In this document: in pieces, positions 34,408 through 43,281 of the stretch
How positions within the stretch are numbered: the stretch's first letter is position 1
Layout: every line of letters starts with the position of its first letter
DNA from: Pseudomonas alloputida
Lineage (GTDB): Bacteria > Pseudomonadota > Gammaproteobacteria > Pseudomonadales > Pseudomonadaceae
Assembly (NCBI RefSeq): GCF_021283545.2
Contig: NZ_CP128540.1
Coordinates: forward strand, 4,871,501 to 4,935,500
DNA: 64,000 nt
Direction: 5' to 3'
Made by a program: the position numbers and the translations under genes
Notes under the pieces: generated by a model
Seen by the model: only the letters and a program-made list of their open reading frames with translations
Told to the model about the DNA's origin: nothing
Databases searched by the model: none

Positions 34408-35673
34408 ATGAAAAAAGTAATGCTCAAAACCTCCCTCGGCGTAGCCGTTGCGCTTGCTTCCAGCCAACTGTTCGCCAGCGGCTTCGCGCTCAACGAACAG
34501 AGCATCAGCAGCATGGGGACAGGTTTCGCGGGACGTTCTTCCTCTGCCGAAGATGCCAGTACCGTATTCGGCAACCCGGCCGGCATGTCCCGCCTCAAGC
34601 GCGAACAATTCACCGTGGGCGGCGCTGCCGTCATCGCCAAAACCGACATATCGGGCCCAGGCAGCAACCTCGGGGGGGAAACCGATGGTGACATGGTGCC
34701 TGTCGTTGGCGTACCCATGGGTTACTACGTAAAACCGATCGATGACCACTGGAGCGTCGGTTTCGGTATCTACGTACCGTTCGGCCTGGTAACCGACTAT
34801 GGCAGCGATGATGCCGCGCGTTACTGGGGCAAGAAGAGCCACGTACAGGTTGTCACCTTCCAGCCGACTGTCAGCTATGCCTTCAACGACAAGGTCTCGA
34901 TCGGTTTTGGCCCAACCATCAACCGCATCGAAGGCGAACTGGGCTCTAGCCTGATCAACCCGTTCACCCCGGGCCGCAACGACGGCGAAGTGAAGATCAA
35001 GGGCGACGATACAGCCGTTGGCTACAACATCGGCATCCTGGTACAGGCCACCGACCGCACCCGCGTAGGCCTCACCTACCACTCGATGGTCGACTACGAG
35101 CTCGAGGGCAAGACCCGTGTCAGCACCCCGCTGATCGGGCCATTCAACGGCAACAAGTTTGACGCCAGCCTGAAGATCAAGACGCCAGAATCCGTCGACC
35201 TTTCGGTTACCCATGAGCTGGATGACCAGTGGACCCTGTACGCAGGCAGCACCTGGACGCGCTGGAGCCGCCTGGAAAACATCACCGTGCAAAACGATGT
35301 CCCGGCGCCACTGGCAGGTTCGGCGTTCCAGACCATCACCGAAGAGCAGAACTGGCATGACACCTGGGCTCACGCCATTGGTGCATCGTACAAGGTCAAC
35401 AAGGAGTGGGTACTGCGTACCGGCTTCACCGTCGACCAGTCGCCAACCAACAACCACGACCGCTCGCCGCGCATCCCGACTGGCGACCGCCGGATTTTCA
35501 GCCTCGGGGCCGGCTGGAGCCCGAACGACGACATGACCATCGACGTCGCGTACTCCTACCTGTGGGAGGAAGACACCAAGGTCAATCAGGTCAGCGCAAC
35601 CAAAGGCAGCTACCAGGCCAAGTACGAGAACAGCGCTCACGGTATCGGTGCATCCCTCACCTACCGCTTCTGA
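34408..35673 (+). CDS. fadL: FadL/OmpP1/TodX-family outer-membrane fatty-acid transporter
   Basis: A 421-residue beta-barrel protein with AAGGAG upstream of ATG 34408. The signal peptide is MKKVMLKTSLGVAVALASSQ, with cleavage after LFAS giving the GFALNEQSISSMG hatch motif of FadL proteins. Family marks include FAGRSSSAEDASTVFGNPAG and the C-terminal SAHGIGASLTYRF ending in Phe for barrel insertion. It should take up long-chain fatty acids or similar hydrophobic compounds. A good terminator follows. Confidence 0.93.
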   Translation: MKKVMLKTSLGVAVALASSQLFASGFALNEQSISSMGTGFAGRSSSAEDASTVFGNPAGMSRLKREQFTVGGAAVIAKTDISGPGSNLGGETDGDMVPVVGVPMGYYVKPIDDHWSVGFGIYVPFGLVTDYGSDDAARYWGKKSHVQVVTFQPTVSYAFNDKVSIGFGPTINRIEGELGSSLINPFTPGRNDGEVKIKGDDTAVGYNIGILVQATDRTRVGLTYHSMVDYELEGKTRVSTPLIGPFNGNKFDASLKIKTPESVDLSVTHELDDQWTLYAGSTWTRWSRLENITVQNDVPAPLAGSAFQTITEEQNWHDTWAHAIGASYKVNKEWVLRTGFTVDQSPTNNHDRSPRIPTGDRRIFSLGAGWSPNDDMTIDVAYSYLWEEDTKVNQVSATKGSYQAKYENSAHGIGASLTYRF

Positions 35674-35689
35674 TTCCTGTGCGTTACAT

Positions 35690-35716
35690 GAAAACCGCCT
35701 TCGTGGCGGTTTTTTC
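35690..35716. terminator. Bidirectional terminator between fadL and LysR gene
   Basis: AAAACCGCC-TTCGT-GGCGGTTTT with flanking A and T runs, sitting between the convergent fadL and LysR stops. Confidence 0.88.
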
Positions 35717-36644
35717 ATGCCTGCACTTGCCAGCTGTCGCCCAGGCATTCGCGCAGGTAGTCCATGAAAGCGCGCACCTTGGTGGTCATGGCAAAGCGAT
35801 CGGCCAGGCACAGGTAGATGTCCATGGGCTCGGTCTGGGCGTAAGCCTGGCTGCTGTCGCAGTATTCGAACAGCGGCACCAAGGCCCCCGAGGCCAGGTG
35901 CGGCCGCACGATGAACTCGGCCAGACGGGTGATGCCACCATCGTGCAAGGCCATCTGGGTCAGGGCATCGATATCGTCGCTGATCAATACAGTGCCGAAT
36001 TCCGCTTCGAAGCGCAGGCCGTCCCGCATGAAGCCCCAGCGCAAGAAGCGGCCATCCACCGGATAGCGAAACACCAGGCAACGGTGCCCGCGCAAGGCCT
36101 CGGGCGTGGCAGGTACGCCAGCGCTCTGCAGGTAACCGGGTGAGGCACAACAAATGAACGGGATGCGGGCGATGCGCCGGGCCAGCAGCTGGTCTTCGAG
36201 CTGCGGGGCAATGCGCAGGCTCACGTCAACGTCTTCACGGGCATGGTTAACCCGACGATCAGTCGTTACCAACTCTATCGAAAGTAAAGGGTAGCGGGCA
36301 CTGAAAGCAGGTATCAACGGCGCCAGCACATGGCGCCCAAAGGCAGAGGTCGAGGCGATGCACAGCCGCCCCTGAGGCTCGCTGTCGGGTGTTGTCACTG
36401 CCTGTTCGGCCAGGGCCAGATCACGCTCGATATGCTTTACACGCTCGTAATACTGGGCGCCAGATGGCGTCAGGGCCATGCTGCGTGTGGTTCGGCTGAG
36501 CAGGCGTACTTGCAGGTGGCCTTCCAGCCGCGCCAGGTTCTGGCTGACGGCTGCCGGACTGAGGCCGAGAATACGGGCACCAGCAGCGATGCTACCGGCC
36601 TCGACCACCTTGATGAAGCAGCGAATGGCGTTGAGCAGGTCCAT
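35715..36644 (-). CDS. LysR-family transcriptional regulator
   Basis: A 309-residue regulator with an N-terminal winged HTH (MDLLNAIRCFIKVVEAGSIA, LGLSPAAVSQNLARLEGHLQ) and a periplasmic-binding-protein-like ligand domain from about residue 90 (GRLCIASTSAFGRHVLAPLI). It is divergent from a DUF2798 gene. The intergenic region carries two perfect palindromes (36670-36683 and 36699-36710) that could be its operators. Confidence 0.9.
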   Translation of the reverse strand: MDLLNAIRCFIKVVEAGSIAAGARILGLSPAAVSQNLARLEGHLQVRLLSRTTRSMALTPSGAQYYERVKHIERDLALAEQAVTTPDSEPQGRLCIASTSAFGRHVLAPLIPAFSARYPLLSIELVTTDRRVNHAREDVDVSLRIAPQLEDQLLARRIARIPFICCASPGYLQSAGVPATPEALRGHRCLVFRYPVDGRFLRWGFMRDGLRFEAEFGTVLISDDIDALTQMALHDGGITRLAEFIVRPHLASGALVPLFEYCDSSQAYAQTEPMDIYLCLADRFAMTTKVRAFMDYLRECLGDSWQVQA

Positions 36645-36669
36645 GGTGAGCGCTTGGATTCGTAAGAAT

Positions 36670-36710
36670 TTCTTTATAAAGAACTCAATGCTGCCGGTCT
36701 ACAGCTGTAG
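36670..36710. promoter_or_regulatory. Two palindromes in the LysR/DUF2798 intergenic region
   Basis: TTCTTTATAAAGAA (36670-36683) and CTACAGCTGTAG (36699-36710) are both perfect and lie between the two divergent starts. Their spacing of about 28 bp is compatible with LysR activation/regulatory sites. Confidence 0.5.
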
Positions 36711-36758
36711 GCGCGCAGGTTGCTAATCTGCGCTTCCACTCAGCTCTCAGGAGTTCGC

Positions 36759-37019
36759 ATGAGCAATCTGTCCCGGTCGCGCGGTCGACGTAAATTGCAC
36801 CCGGTCGCTACTCCCTACGTTTTCGCGTTCTACATGTCGTCAATCATGGCGCTGTTGATGTGCTTCGTGATCACGGCGGCCAATGCCGGGTTTACCCCTG
36901 AGTATCTGGGCAATGTGCTCAAGGCCTATCAGTTGGCGATGCCGGTGGCATTTGTGTGTGTGCTGGTGGTCCGGCCGGTGGTGGTGCGGTTGGTGGCTAT
37001 TACCGTGCATGCACGGTGA
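36759..37019 (+). CDS. DUF2798 small membrane protein
   Basis: An 86-residue protein starting MSNLSRSRGRRKLHP at ATG 36759, with AGGAG upstream. Two transmembrane helices (YVFAFYMSSIMALLMCFVIT and LAMPVAFVCVLVVRPVVVRL) flank a short GFTPEYLGNVLKAY loop, the DUF2798 pattern. Function is unknown. The divergent LysR gene may control it. Confidence 0.82.
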   Translation: MSNLSRSRGRRKLHPVATPYVFAFYMSSIMALLMCFVITAANAGFTPEYLGNVLKAYQLAMPVAFVCVLVVRPVVVRLVAITVHAR

Positions 37020-37154
37020 AGTGCCCCGCAGCCAGCCACTTCCTGTGCTTGATCTTGATCCCGCAACTTCAGGAGAACGGCCTCCTGAAGTCGCAATCTG
37101 CGTCGCCTGAACTGCCTCGCGCTTTAAAGCAACGCCGCAGCAAGCGCAGCCTGG

Positions 37155-37706
37155 TCACGGCTGTGAGGCAATGGCCTTTTCGATAGCAGCGCGGAACGCG
37201 GGATCATCCGGTTTGGTCAGGCTGGAGAAGTTACCGATCACCTTGCCCTTGCGATCGACAACATACTTGTAGAAATTCCACTTCGGCGCACTGCTTTGGC
37301 TGGCCAGCTCCGCAAACAGCGGTATCGCATCCTTGCCCCGCACCGCCTGTGTCTTGGTCATGGTGAAGGTGACACCGTAGTTGGCATAGCAAACCTTGGC
37401 AGTCTTCTCACTGTCGGCGTCTTCCTGCTTGAAGTCATTGGACGGCACGCCGAGCATTTCCAGGCCTTGCTCGTGATACTCCTTGTAGGTCGCCTCAAGC
37501 CCCTCGAACTGCGGGGCAAAACCGCAATAACTGGCAGTGTTCACCACCACGAGCGGCTTGCCGGCAAAGCGCTCGCAGAGGTCGACCTGCCCCTTACCGC
37601 GCAACTCCGGCAGGCTGCCCTGCAACAACGCAGGGCAATCTGCAGCCCAGCTCGATGTACTGGCAAGCAGGGCCAGCACCGGCACCGTCAACCAATGTGC
37701 ACGCAT
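37155..37706 (-). CDS. Glutathione peroxidase family protein, periplasmic
   Basis: A 183-residue thiol peroxidase starting [20 protein letters not shown] at ATG 37706, with GGGAGA upstream; longer in-frame starts have poorer context. A Sec signal is cleaved near SWA-AD. The peroxidatic Cys is in [20 protein letters not shown]. The partner Gln lies in PSNDFKQED, and Trp and Asn in APKWNFYKY. Most bacterial homologues are cytosolic with SKCG at the active site, so the signal peptide and SYCG are notable. It probably reduces peroxides in the periplasm. Confidence 0.88.
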   Translation of the reverse strand: MRAHWLTVPVLALLASTSSWAADCPALLQGSLPELRGKGQVDLCERFAGKPLVVVNTASYCGFAPQFEGLEATYKEYHEQGLEMLGVPSNDFKQEDADSEKTAKVCYANYGVTFTMTKTQAVRGKDAIPLFAELASQSSAPKWNFYKYVVDRKGKVIGNFSSLTKPDDPAFRAAIEKAIASQP

Positions 37707-37752
37707 GACTCGTTTCTCCCGCATGACAATCCTTGAGCTTGCAGGGTAGCGC

Positions 37753-37875
37753 CTAACACACACTCATGCCCAGTTGCATCAGCGCCATCCCACCCTGATG
37801 CCAGCCCCACCACACCAGTGCCAGCAGCAACAGAGCGGCAATAGCCAACAGGCCGCGTATCAGGTAGCGGTTCAT
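37753..37875 (-). CDS. 40-residue single-helix membrane protein
   Basis: ATG 37875 overlaps the stop of the MFS gene as ATGA. The product is [20 protein letters not shown] then [20 protein letters not shown]. One membrane helix spans about residues 6-25. The tight overlap, plausible codon use and hydrophobic helix support a real translationally coupled gene. It may be an accessory subunit of the MFS transporter. I do not recognise a family. Confidence 0.6.
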   Translation of the reverse strand: MNRYLIRGLLAIAALLLLALVWWGWHQGGMALMQLGMSVC

Positions 37876-39074
37876 ACAGCCTGGGCCTGAAGGCGTGAAA
37901 CCGGACGTTCGCGCACCGGCCAGTTAAGGGCAGCGGCCAGCAAGCTGAGCAGGATGGAAATCTGCCAGACCAGGTCGTAGCTACCGGTGCGGTCATACAC
38001 CACCCCACCCAGCCAGCCCCCCAGGAACGCGCCCAACTGATGGAACAGGAACACGATACCGCCGAGCATGGACAGGTTGCGCACCCCGAACACGGTGGCC
38101 ACGGTCCCATTGGTCAGCGGTACCGTGGACAACCACAGTAGGCCCATGGCAATACCGAACAGGTAAGCACTGAACTCGCTCACCGGCGCCCACAGGAACA
38201 GCACGATCACCACCGCACGCAGCAGGTACAACCCGGTCAGCAGGCGCGGCTTGGACATGCGCCCGCCCAACCAGCCAGCGGTGAAGGTACCGACGATGTT
38301 GAACAGGCCGACCAGCGCCAGCACTGTCGTACCGGTGGCCGCAGCCAGATGCTGGTCAACCAGGTAGGCCGGCAGGTGAACGCCAATGAATACGACCTGG
38401 AAGCCACAGACAAAAAAGCCCAGTGCCAGCAACCAGAAGCCGGAGTGCGTGCACGCCTCGCGCAGCGCCTGGCCCAGGGTCTGCTCGGCACCGTGACTGG
38501 GTAACGGGCGATCGCGCAGCAGACAGACGAAAGGCACGATGAACGCCACCAAAAGGCCCAGTACCAGCAACGCTGCCGACCAGCCCAGCCACTGAATCAG
38601 GCCTTGGGTGCCCGGCAACATGGCGAACTGGCCGAACGACCCGGCGGCGCTGGCGATCCCCATGGCCATGCTGCGCTTTTCGGCCGGCACTGCACGCCCG
38701 ACCACACCGAGGATGACCGAGAACGACGTGCCGGACAGGCCGATGCCGATCAGCAAGCCCGCACTCAGCGACAACGACCAGGGCGAATCAGCCAAGCCCA
38801 TCAAGATCAAGCCGACGGCATAGAGAATACCGCCGATGATGACCACCCGCGCTGCGCCAAGCCGGTCGGCCAAGGCGCCAGCGAACGGCTGCGCCAGGCC
38901 CCAGATCAGGTTCTGCAGGGCAATGGCGAAGGCAAACACCCCACGCCCCCAGCCAAAATCAGTACTCATCGGCTCCAGAAACAGGCCAAAGCCGTGCCGT
39001 ACGCCCAGAGACAGCGCCAGTATCAAGGCCGCCCCCACCAACACCCATCCGCTGGTTCGCCACACCGAAGTCAT
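37872..39074 (-). CDS. MFS transporter under MarR control
   Basis: A 400-residue permease starting at ATG 39074 with GGAG upstream. It has twelve helices. The N-terminal LSLGVRHGFGLFLEPMSTDF and GLAQPFAGALADRLGAARVV resemble the monocarboxylate/oxalate-formate branch of the MFS. It lies 62 bp after the MarR gene with a perfect operator-like palindrome in the gap, and is coupled to a 40-residue membrane protein at its end. Substrate is unknown; export of the MarR ligand is plausible. Confidence 0.87.
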   Translation of the reverse strand: MTSVWRTSGWVLVGAALILALSLGVRHGFGLFLEPMSTDFGWGRGVFAFAIALQNLIWGLAQPFAGALADRLGAARVVIIGGILYAVGLILMGLADSPWSLSLSAGLLIGIGLSGTSFSVILGVVGRAVPAEKRSMAMGIASAAGSFGQFAMLPGTQGLIQWLGWSAALLVLGLLVAFIVPFVCLLRDRPLPSHGAEQTLGQALREACTHSGFWLLALGFFVCGFQVVFIGVHLPAYLVDQHLAAATGTTVLALVGLFNIVGTFTAGWLGGRMSKPRLLTGLYLLRAVVIVLFLWAPVSEFSAYLFGIAMGLLWLSTVPLTNGTVATVFGVRNLSMLGGIVFLFHQLGAFLGGWLGGVVYDRTGSYDLVWQISILLSLLAAALNWPVRERPVSRLQAQAV

Positions 39075-39104
39075 TGTCGTTATCTCCAGCACATCGCAAG
39101 GTTT

Positions 39105-39120
39105 GCGGGTATATACCCGC
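39105..39120. promoter_or_regulatory. Perfect 16-bp palindrome in the MFS promoter (MarR operator)
   Basis: GCGGGTATATACCCGC lies between the marR-type stop and the MFS start and overlaps a possible -10 (TATACC) with TTGATA 16 bases upstream on the minus strand. A degenerate copy lies just before the MarR gene (39546-39563). Confidence 0.75.
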
Positions 39121-39136
39121 TTATAGTCGTATCAAA

Positions 39137-39541
39137 TCAGGCCAGTTGTTCCAGCAGTCGCACCAGTTCATCCCGCTGCCCCACCCCGAGCCGTTCAACC
39201 AGCTCTTTCTGGGCCTGCTCCCAGGCCGGGTGGGCAACGTGCAAAAGTTGCTTACCCGCCGCGGTCAACAGCACCACGCGGTTACGCTGGTCGTCGCCCT
39301 CGCCCAGTGCTACCAGCCCATCCGCCTCCAGCACACGCAGGTTGCGGCCCAGGGTACTGCGCTCGAGCCCCATGGCTTCGGCCAGGGTTGTGATGCTGGG
39401 TCGGTCGAGCCGCTGCAGGTGCCGCAGCAGGGAAAACTGGGCGACATTGACCCCGAAGCCGGCAAGGGCTTCGTCGTAATGCCGGCTCACGCCGCGGGCG
39501 GCGCGACGCAGGTGGGTACAGATGCATTCACTGGTCAGCAT
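39137..39541 (-). CDS. MarR-family transcriptional regulator
   Basis: A 134-residue regulator starting MLTSECICTHLRRAARGVSR at ATG 39541. The winged HTH is FSLLRHLQRLDRPSITTLAE and AMGLERSTLGRNLRVLEADG, then the wing GDDQRNRVVLLTAAG. It heads a unit with the MFS gene. Near-identical palindromes precede both genes, indicating autoregulation and repression of the transporter. The N-terminal Cys pair (ECIC) could be a redox or ligand switch, but that is speculative. Confidence 0.9.
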   Translation of the reverse strand: MLTSECICTHLRRAARGVSRHYDEALAGFGVNVAQFSLLRHLQRLDRPSITTLAEAMGLERSTLGRNLRVLEADGLVALGEGDDQRNRVVLLTAAGKQLLHVAHPAWEQAQKELVERLGVGQRDELVRLLEQLA

Positions 39542-39545
39542 GGAT

Positions 39546-39563
39546 ACGTGTATATACCCGCGT
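39546..39563. promoter_or_regulatory. Degenerate palindrome upstream of the MarR gene
   Basis: ACGTGTATATACCCGCGT shares the core GTATATACCCGC with the perfect palindrome at 39105-39120 and is the likely second MarR operator. Confidence 0.65.
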
Positions 39564-39603
39564 ACGGAGTGTTGCAAGAAGTTTCACGAAAGATTGAGAA
39601 GCG

Positions 39604-40785
39604 TCAGTCCGGGTTCAAGCGCCTGCGGATCGGCTCGAACTCAACCGTCGCCTTGCGCGCCAAGGGGTCCGGCGCGCCCTGCTCGACCGCTTGCCAGTAG
39701 CGCCACGGCACCTTCGCCGTGCCCAGTTCGTAGTCCATGCCATCCCAGTTGTCTTCACGGAAGCTATAGAATGCCCAGTGCAACCGGTTGCGATCCAGCA
39801 CGACGAGTACATCTTCAAGGTACTGCCGACAACCCGGCAGCCTGCGCATGCAGCCAAACTCGCCCACCACCAGACGAGAAAGCGGCAGCCCCATGGCCTC
39901 GGCCCATGCCAGCGGCTGGCGCAAGTAGCCTTCAACTCGCCGCCCATCCCACAGCTGTGTCTGCCCGGCAAAAGATACGGGGCCTGGATAGGCGATGGGC
40001 TGTTTGCGCGCCATGTTCGGCGCACTGGTTGCGGCATAGGGCTCATACATGTGCACGCTGTACAGCACTCGCGGGTCTTCCAGCGGCGCCGGCCAGTAGC
40101 CGAACGCGTCTGCGCCTGCATACCAGCCGGCATCGACCATGATCGGCGTATCAGCGTCTTCTTCGCGGATGGCCGCTATCAGTTGCCGGTACAGCAAGGG
40201 CAGATCGCGCGCACCGCCCTGCGCTTGCGCATACCACTGCTGCATCTGCCCGAGTTCGGCATGTTCAGCCAGGCCACCCTGTTTCTCCGGTGCTGGCTCA
40301 TTGATCAGGTTGTAGGCCGCGATGGCCGGATGACTTTTCAGTTCGCGCGCCATATCTCGCCAGAACGCCGCAGCCTGGGACCAGTAGCGTTTGTCTTGCC
40401 ACAGGCGATCATCGAACTGGCCCTGGTTGTTTTGCGACCAGCGCATACCCGGTAGCGAGAGTGGCGCGATGACCACCTTGAGCCCCGCCTGGTGCGCCCG
40501 GTCGAGGGTGGCACGCAGCACCGCCAGGTCGGCGTCGGACAGGCCTTCATAGGTATCGGCGCTGCCAAGGAGGAAATCACGTTTCACCGGATGCCATTTG
40601 TCGTACGACAGCCGCACCCATGTGGCGCCGTACCCCCTCAGGGCATCGAAGTAGGCTTGATCGGGTGGCAGCCGGTTGAAGCTGTTGCCGCCGTGGCGTG
40701 GGGTGTCCCAGAACGCCATGAGATCTGCAGCAGTGGCTGGGAGGGTGGACAGGACCAATAGACTGGCAAAGATCCAGTGACGCAC
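39604..40785 (-). CDS. Secreted glycoside hydrolase family 5 protein
   Basis: A 393-residue protein that I start at GTG 40785, giving a signal peptide (HWIFASLLVLSTLPATAA) followed by DLMAFWDTPRHGGNSFNRLP. The acid/base Glu is in AAYNLINEPAPE and the nucleophile Glu in LVVGEFGCMRRLPG, both typical of GH5. Other marks are WVRLSYDKWHP and DRNRLHWAFYSFREDNWDG. It probably cleaves a beta-glucan or similar polysaccharide outside the cell. It follows the cobalamin operon on the same strand but after a likely terminator, so it is probably separate. Confidence 0.85.
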   Translation of the reverse strand: MRHWIFASLLVLSTLPATAADLMAFWDTPRHGGNSFNRLPPDQAYFDALRGYGATWVRLSYDKWHPVKRDFLLGSADTYEGLSDADLAVLRATLDRAHQAGLKVVIAPLSLPGMRWSQNNQGQFDDRLWQDKRYWSQAAAFWRDMARELKSHPAIAAYNLINEPAPEKQGGLAEHAELGQMQQWYAQAQGGARDLPLLYRQLIAAIREEDADTPIMVDAGWYAGADAFGYWPAPLEDPRVLYSVHMYEPYAATSAPNMARKQPIAYPGPVSFAGQTQLWDGRRVEGYLRQPLAWAEAMGLPLSRLVVGEFGCMRRLPGCRQYLEDVLVVLDRNRLHWAFYSFREDNWDGMDYELGTAKVPWRYWQAVEQGAPDPLARKATVEFEPIRRRLNPD

Positions 40786-40904
40786 GGGAAGCCTACCTGG
40801 TTGCTGGGGGGAGGCTGAGGATACGCCGACAAGCAAGAGGCAGGCGCTACCGGACCGTTTCTGGAAGTTACTGGCCCCCTCCCCCCGTATGGCCTGCTGC
40901 GAAA

Positions 40905-40932
40905 GCACTGCAAAGCGGCCCCGAAAGGGCCG
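40905..40932 (-). terminator. Hairpin after cobS
   Basis: CGGCCC and GGGCCG pair around a five-base loop just past the cobS stop. The following T tract is weak (CTTTGC), so termination may be partial. Confidence 0.5.
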
Positions 40933-40938
40933 TCCAGC

Positions 40939-41661
40939 TCAAAGCCCCAGCGCCAAACCGAGTACGACGGCCAGCTCCAGCAGCTCCAGCAACGCACCGG
41001 CGGTATCACCGGTGGTCCCGCCCAGGCGCCGGCACATCAGATGCCGCAACCAGGCAAACACCGCCAGCGCCAGCAGCACGCTCCATCCGCCCAGGAAGAG
41101 GCAGAACAGCACACAAACCAGCAATACCCACCCTGCTGCGCGCCGGGGCATATGTTCGGCCAACGCCTGGCCCAACCCGCCAGGTCGCACATAAGGTGTA
41201 CAAAGGAACAGACCCAACATCGCCGCCCGCCCGATCAACGGCGCCAGCAGCAATTGCGCCCCGATGCCCTGCCCGACCAGCACCCACAATGCGCAAAACT
41301 TCAGCAACAACACCAAGACCAGCGTGACCACGGCAATCGGCCCACTGCGCGGGTCTTTCATGATCCGCAAGGTGCGCTCACGGTCGCCGAAACCACCTAG
41401 CCAGGCGTCGGCACTGTCCGCCAGGCCATCCAGGTGCAAGGCACCACTGAGCAGTACCCACAACGTCAGCAGCAAAGCCGCATGCAGCGGCGACGGCGTA
41501 CCCTGTAGCAGATGACTGGCCAACCACAGCAGCAAGCCGAACAGCAGCCCGACCAGCGGGTAGTACAGCAGCGAACGCCCTACCTCACGCGGTGCCGGCA
41601 TGCCCGGCAGGCTCACCGGCAGGCTGCTGAGAAACTGCAAGGCGATCCAGAACGGCAACAT
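40939..41661 (-). CDS. cobS: Adenosylcobinamide-GDP ribazoletransferase (cobalamin synthase)
   Basis: A 240-residue integral membrane enzyme joining adenosylcobinamide-GDP to alpha-ribazole(-phosphate), the last assembly step of B12. Start is ATG 41661, one base after the stop of the phosphatase gene, with GAGG upstream. The family motif region is visible in LSGALHLDGLADSADAWLGG and FGDRERTLRIMKDPRSGPI. Several membrane helices follow. It is the last gene of the cob operon. Confidence 0.95.
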   Translation of the reverse strand: MLPFWIALQFLSSLPVSLPGMPAPREVGRSLLYYPLVGLLFGLLLWLASHLLQGTPSPLHAALLLTLWVLLSGALHLDGLADSADAWLGGFGDRERTLRIMKDPRSGPIAVVTLVLVLLLKFCALWVLVGQGIGAQLLLAPLIGRAAMLGLFLCTPYVRPGGLGQALAEHMPRRAAGWVLLVCVLFCLFLGGWSVLLALAVFAWLRHLMCRRLGGTTGDTAGALLELLELAVVLGLALGL

Positions 41662-41662
41662 C

Positions 41663-42229
41663 TCAGGGCGCCTCGACCAGTTGCCCATCGCCACCCGGCA
41701 CCAGCCGCATCAACGCGCCATGGCCAACCTCGACCTGCAGCAACTGCTCCCTGGGCAAGCCACGGGCACGGGCCAGTAACAGCCGCATCACGCCGCCATG
41801 GGTCACCAGCAGCACGCGCTTGCCGGCATGCTGAAGGCGCAAACGCTCGACAGCCGCCAGCACCCGTTCGGCAAACGCCTCGACCGGCTCGCCATTGGGC
41901 GGTGTGAAGGCGTAAGGGTCGGCCCAGAAACGGCCCAGTGCATCGGCCTGGTGCTCCATGATCTGCGCGGCACTTTGGCCCTCCCAATCACCGAAGTGCA
42001 GTTCCTGCAGGGCGGGCTCACGCTGCACAGGCAGGTTCAACTGCGCACCCAGCTCATCGGCAAAGCGCCCACAGCGTTGCAGCGGCGAGCTGACCAGCAC
42101 CTGCCACGGGCCGGCGTCTGCCACGGCGCCGCGCATTTGCGCCCAGCCCTTGTCGGTCAGGGCATCATCACGGCTGCCACGCAGGCCGCCCTGTTCCGTT
42201 TCACCATGGCGCAGCAAGTCGAGGATCAT
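41663..42229 (-). CDS. Alpha-ribazole phosphatase (histidine phosphatase, CobC type)
   Basis: A 188-residue phosphoglycerate-mutase-like protein. The catalytic motif is LLRHGETEQ (residues 5-13), with the second His in [13 protein letters not shown]. It probably removes the phosphate from alpha-ribazole-5'-phosphate or adenosylcobalamin-5'-phosphate. It overlaps cobT by 4 bp. In Salmonella nomenclature this is cobC, a symbol used elsewhere for the decarboxylase of this operon. Confidence 0.92.
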   Translation of the reverse strand: MILDLLRHGETEQGGLRGSRDDALTDKGWAQMRGAVADAGPWQVLVSSPLQRCGRFADELGAQLNLPVQREPALQELHFGDWEGQSAAQIMEHQADALGRFWADPYAFTPPNGEPVEAFAERVLAAVERLRLQHAGKRVLLVTHGGVMRLLLARARGLPREQLLQVEVGHGALMRLVPGGDGQLVEAP

Positions 42230-43281
42230 GCCAGGCGGTCCGCCACCGCGGCCTCGGCAAAGGTCGCCATCTGCCCATGCAGTGCACAGGCCAGGCGCAA
42301 CAGCGGCACCGCCAATGCAGCGCCACTGCCCTCACCCAGGCGCAAGCCCAAGGCCAGCAAGGGCTCGGCCTGCAGCGCAGCAAGCAAGGTCTTGTGCCCA
42401 GGCTCAGCCCCCTGGTGAGCGAACAACAGCCAGGCTCGACACTGCGGGTTGAGGCGCACTGCCACGAGCGCAGCGACACTGCAGATAAAGCCATCCACCA
42501 GCACCGTGACACCCGCCTGCGCGCAACCGAGGTAGGCCCCCGCCAACGCCGCGATCTCGAAACCGCCAACACAAGCCAGTGCCTGCAACGGGTCTTCAGC
42601 ACGCAGGCCATGCAGGCGCAGCGCCCTCTCGATGACTTCAGCCTTGTGCTGCACGCCGGCGTTGTCCAGGCCGGTGCCAGGGCCGCTCAGCTCCGATGCC
42701 GGACAACCCAGCAGAACGCTGGCCAAGGCTGCGGCGGCTGTGGTGTTACCGATGCCCATCTCGCCACCGATGAACAGCTGTGCGCCCTGTTCGGCAGCGC
42801 GCTGGGCACTGTCGCGACCAGCCTGCAAGGCCGCTTGCAGCTGGTTTTCGGTCATCGCAGGTTGACGGGCAAAGTTGGCAGTACCGGTGCCCAGCCGCAG
42901 ATGGCGCACGCCGGGCAGTTCCAGCTGCGCGTCAATGGTGCCCAGGTCGACCACGTCCAGGCTGGCCTGCAGCTGCCGCGCCAGCACACTGATCGCCGCG
43001 CCCCCGCCGACGAAGTTGCGTAGCATCTGCCCGGTTACCGCCTGCGGATAGGCCGAGATGCCCTCTTCGACCACGCCGTGGTCGCCGGCAAAAATGGTGA
43101 TGGCGACCTGATCGAGCGTGGGTCGTTCAAGCCCCTGAAGGCCAGCCAGCTGAATCGCCAGCGCTTCAAGTTGGCCGAGCGAGCCAGCAGGTTTGGTCAG
43201 TTGCTGCTGACGGGCGCGGGCCTGGTCCATGGCGGCGTTGTCGAGGGGTTGGCAGGCGTCACGCCACCAGGCTTGGGTCAT
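42226..43281 (-). CDS. cobT: Nicotinate-nucleotide-dimethylbenzimidazole phosphoribosyltransferase
   Basis: A 351-residue enzyme that activates 5,6-dimethylbenzimidazole to alpha-ribazole-5'-phosphate. Family signatures are [56 protein letters not shown] and the C-terminal [16 protein letters not shown] with the catalytic Glu. It overlaps its neighbours by 4 bp at both ends. Confidence 0.96.
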   Translation of the reverse strand: MTQAWWRDACQPLDNAAMDQARARQQQLTKPAGSLGQLEALAIQLAGLQGLERPTLDQVAITIFAGDHGVVEEGISAYPQAVTGQMLRNFVGGGAAISVLARQLQASLDVVDLGTIDAQLELPGVRHLRLGTGTANFARQPAMTENQLQAALQAGRDSAQRAAEQGAQLFIGGEMGIGNTTAAAALASVLLGCPASELSGPGTGLDNAGVQHKAEVIERALRLHGLRAEDPLQALACVGGFEIAALAGAYLGCAQAGVTVLVDGFICSVAALVAVRLNPQCRAWLLFAHQGAEPGHKTLLAALQAEPLLALGLRLGEGSGAALAVPLLRLACALHGQMATFAEAAVADRLA

